Assembly (NCBI GenBank): GCA_905221605.1
Contig: CAJNDS010002138.1
Location: 126,001 to 190,000, forward strand
DNA length: 64,000 bases
Source: Symbiodinium natans
Taxonomy: Eukaryota > Sar > Dinophyceae > Suessiales > Symbiodiniaceae
Reading direction: 5' to 3'
Shown: positions 61,621-64,000 of the stretch, piece by piece
Numbering within the stretch: the first letter of the stretch is position 1
Layout: every line of letters starts with the position of its first letter
The notes under the pieces: generated by a model
Database searches by the model: none
Told to the model about the DNA's origin: nothing
What the model saw: the letters and a program-made list of their open reading frames with translations, nothing else
Position numbers and translations under genes: made by a program

Positions 61621-61678
61621 CCTGCGCTCTCTTCCACACGACGGCGCAACGCACAATGTCCTTCAATGCATCGCGCCC
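61621..61678 (-). CDS. Candidate exon, minus strand
   Basis: Acceptor GTGCACGCAG, GRDALKDIVRCAVVWKRAQ, donor GTGATG. A second frame is also open. Confidence 0.45.
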
Positions 61679-61763
61679 CTGCGTGCACCATCTCCTTGAG
61701 CACAATATCCCTAAACCCTATAAACCCTAAACCCTAAACCCTAACCCCTAAACCCTAAGCCCT

Positions 61764-61842
61764 TCAGTTCCGGAGGGTGATTCTGGAAACGGCTACACCC
61801 ACGAGGTGTAGCTCGTAGAGGACCTCGTCCCGGAAGTGGCCT
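61764..61842 (-). CDS. Candidate C-terminal exon, minus strand
   Basis: Acceptor GAGTCAACAG, GHFRDEVLYELHLVGVAVSR, ITLRN and TGA. Alternating hydrophobic pattern suggests beta strands. Confidence 0.45.
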
Positions 61843-62001
61843 CTGTTGACTCACTCATTGGCCTCTGTCTCCTCTCTAGCTGGCGGCCTGGGTGGGGCTT
61901 GGCCCTAAACCCTAAACCCTAAGCCCTAAACCCTAAACCCTAAACCCTAAGCCCTAAACCCTAAGCCCTAAACCCTAAACCCGAAACCCCAAACTGCCCA
62001 G

Positions 62002-62131
62002 GAAGAAGGCGACATGGACCCCGGAGCACTCGGCCAGAACAGCAGCAGTGCTCATTGGGAGAGCTGGCCTTGCTTGGGTGGCTCAGGCGTCATGCCAGAA
62101 GTTCGACAACAGTCTTGGTTTCCATCTGCCA
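62002..62131 (+). CDS. Candidate exon, plus strand
   Basis: Acceptor ACTGCCCAG, EEGDMDPGALGQNSSSAHWE, SWPCLGGSGVMPEVRQQSWF. Other frames are open too. Confidence 0.38.
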
Positions 62132-62288
62132 ACCCTAAACCCTAAACCCTAAACCCTAAACCCTAAACCCTAAACCCTAAACCCTAAACACTAAACCCTA
62201 AACCCTAAACCCTAAACCCTAAACCCTAAACCCTAAACCCAAACCCTAAACCCTAAACCCTAAACCCTAAACCCTAAACCCTAAACCC
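62132..62288 (-). repeat. Telomere-type array, C-rich, near perfect
   Basis: About 22 units, single CACTAAA and AAACCCAAA variants. Confidence 0.95.
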
Positions 62289-62733
62289 CCCCTCATGAAC
62301 AAATTGTCTGGGGCACCGGATTGGTCGAGCCCCGCTTTGCCTCCTGCCTGACCCTGCGGCTGGTAGTGGCGGCGTGTCTTTAACATCTGGTAGCAAAAGG
62401 GGGTTTAGGGTTTAGGGTTTAGGGTTTAGGGCTTAGGGCTTAGGGCTTAGGGCTTTGGGTTCTACACAGCTAGAAACTTGTTGTCAGCCTCTGGCAAGTA
62501 GAAACAATACTGCATACAACTATCTCAAGTGTTTCGAACACAGCCAGGATTCCAAGTAGAAGAGCTCAGGGTGTGTCGCTTAAAAAAAAACCCTAAACCC
62601 TAAACCCTAAACCCTAAACCCTAAACCCTAAACCCTAAACCCTAATGGGTTTCAGGGGCGAAGTCACGGCACATCGTGGCTGTGATGCAAGGCCATTGAA
62701 AAAAGACGACGGATCGCAGCCCAAGATGACCCT

Positions 62734-62829
62734 TTTTGGGGTACCTTTGAGGGGATTCTACTGGGGGTTTAGGGGTTTTAGGGTTTAGGGTTTAGGGTAC
62801 TATTTTGGGAAATGCCCACATGGCAAATG
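62734..62829 (+). mobile_element. Family C remnant with telomeric insertion
   Basis: TTTGGGGTACCTTTGAGGGG, then TTTAGGG repeats at 62767-62797, then GTACTATTTTGGGAAATGCC and CACATGG. Confidence 0.42.
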
Positions 62830-63426
62830 TAGAGCTTCGCCACCTGTCTCTATCAGGGCCGCGGCGGAGCAACCAAAACTCGATGTGTCTCACCTCTCTC
62901 GTCCTCCCTTCACTCACACGTGGCGCGTGCCCGTGGCAGAAACAATCACATTCAGATGAAGTGTAATTAAGCTGAGCACAAGCCCCCGAAACCCCTAAAC
63001 CCCGGAAACCCCAAACTCCTAAACCCTAAAACCCCAAACCCCAATGGCCGGGTGCCAGGGCATCAGTACGACCAGGACATGAACAAAAACCCATGCACGC
63101 GCCCTTGTAAAGCAAAGCACCTCTCTCACCTCTAGAGGCCCATAGACCCTACACCCTGAATGCCATGAACCCTGAATACCCCATAGACTACAAAGCCGGT
63201 AAAAAAAAAAAAAAAAACACAAGATCCCCCTCCCCCCCCAAAAAAAAAAATCGGCGCCTGGCCATTCTTGCCGGGCGAGGGGCCCGAATTCCGGGGCATC
63301 GTCTCACGACTGCCCTGGCAAGCCGAAGGTCGGGTTCTCAGCGTTTTTTGGTAGGGGTTTGAGGTTTAAGGTTTTGGGGCTTGGGTTTAGGATGATTTTT
63401 GATGGTTCAGGGTTCAGGATTGTTCT

Positions 63427-63504
63427 TTAAGGCGACGCCCTTTGTGCAGCGTCACTCTTTGCGGCACCTACTTCTACCCGAAACTGCCTGAGGTTGCTCT
63501 TCAG
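63427..63504 (-). CDS. Candidate exon, minus strand
   Basis: Acceptor TCAACCACAG, LKSNLRQFRVEVGAAKSDAA, QRASP, then TAA. Coiled-coil-like start. Confidence 0.48.
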   Translation of the reverse strand: MKSNLRQFRVEVGAAKSDAAQRASP

Positions 63505-63804
63505 CTGTGGTTGAGGGCCTAGTTGAGGGTTTAGGGTTTACGGTGTGCGGAAACCCTAATCCTAACCTAGCCAAGAAAGCACCTAAAACCCAACACCTCC
63601 CCCTCCAAGCCTCCAATCCTAGCACTAAAGCCCCAAACCCCAACTCCCTCTGAGGCCACCCCCCCAAACCCCCCAACCCCAAAATGCTTCAACCCAAAAG
63701 CCCCCCATTTCATAATTCACAAAACCACCAAAACCCCAAAAACCTTAAGCCCACAGCCCCAAGCCCAAGCCCTCCAAAAATTCTCAAAAGAACAAAACCA
63801 ACAC

Positions 63805-63881
63805 CCGGTCGCCCAAAAACTCAGCCTCCCCGGGCTTCCGCAACTCCTCCTTGCCATGGGCGTAGTAGCAGCTCTCACCTC
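63805..63881 (-). CDS. Candidate CCCH zinc-finger exon (second half of a finger)
   Basis: Acceptor GTAACCTAG, 77 bases encoding GESCYYAHGKEELRKPGEAE, FLGDR, donor GTGTTG. C-YYA-H-GKEELR matches the conserved end of TTP-type CCCH fingers (C-x3-H-G..ELR); the first two Cys would lie in the preceding exon at higher coordinates or beyond. Unlike the left-edge CCCH gene, this one is split by introns. Confidence 0.55.
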
Positions 63882-64000
63882 CTAGGTTACAGGGGAAGGG
63901 GGGGGGGGTTGGGGGGGGGGGAGTTGGGCGGGTTGGAGGGTTTCGAGTTTAGGGTTTCGGGTTTAGGGTTTAGGGTTTGGGGCATTGAAGGTTTCAAGAA

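Noticed and set aside
1-64000. tRNA, rRNA or snRNA genes
   Set aside because: No recognisable conserved cores or cloverleaf sequences were seen by eye; a covariance-model search would be decisive.

Overview
The window looks like protist nuclear DNA, most likely a dinoflagellate or close alveolate. The basis is the plant/alveolate-type telomere heptamer TTTAGGG (CCCTAAA on the other strand) in well over a hundred interstitial blocks, short GT-AG-bounded coding islands between them, and no organellar, bacterial, rRNA or tRNA gene. The assignment is inference; other lineages with TTTAGGG telomeres (cryptophytes, chlorarachniophytes, chromerids, some green algae) are not excluded.

Layout. 1-4912 is one intron-free reading frame, cut by the left window edge, for a large CCCH zinc-finger protein. 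It is followed by about 590 bases of ordinary flank. From 5505 to the right edge the sequence changes character: telomeric heptamer blocks of 20-370 bases, in both orientations, alternate with unique islands of 50-300 bases and a few longer unique stretches (35.3-37.4 kb, 52.2-53.7 kb, 55.0-56.7 kb). Many islands contain a short frame with protein-like composition, an upstream AG and a downstream GT. Each perfect block of 21 bases or more carries a stop in all six frames, so any protein from these islands needs the blocks spliced out. The clearest case is the minus-strand pair 50902-51070 and 50702-50826, separated by a 75-base GT-AG intron made of telomere-like repeats. Other well-bounded islands are at 5555, 6452, 14615, 22937, 30456, 34511, 35216, 39177, 40686, 42314, 47898, 54374, 58193, 60956 and 63805. 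Exon strand and gene membership are mostly unresolved, so the exon entries are candidates, not gene models.

Between the islands are short dispersed palindromic elements, here named families A to E, each with several copies. Some are interrupted by telomeric repeats. Three telomeric blocks are flanked by 9-15 base direct duplications. Other structures are a hairpin satellite built on an AATCTGCG octamer (16.5-17.2 kb), a preceding AT-rich degenerate repeat field (15.0-16.5 kb), a 53-base satellite containing the telomere heptamer (44.9-45.8 kb), a TCACTTGGG minisatellite (37.9-38.6 kb), microsatellites, a 25-unit CTG tract and long poly-C or poly-G runs.

The main hypothesis is that telomere-type repeats here act as, or became, intron sequence. 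The permuted heptamer GTTTAGG itself supplies a GT donor and a TTTAG acceptor.
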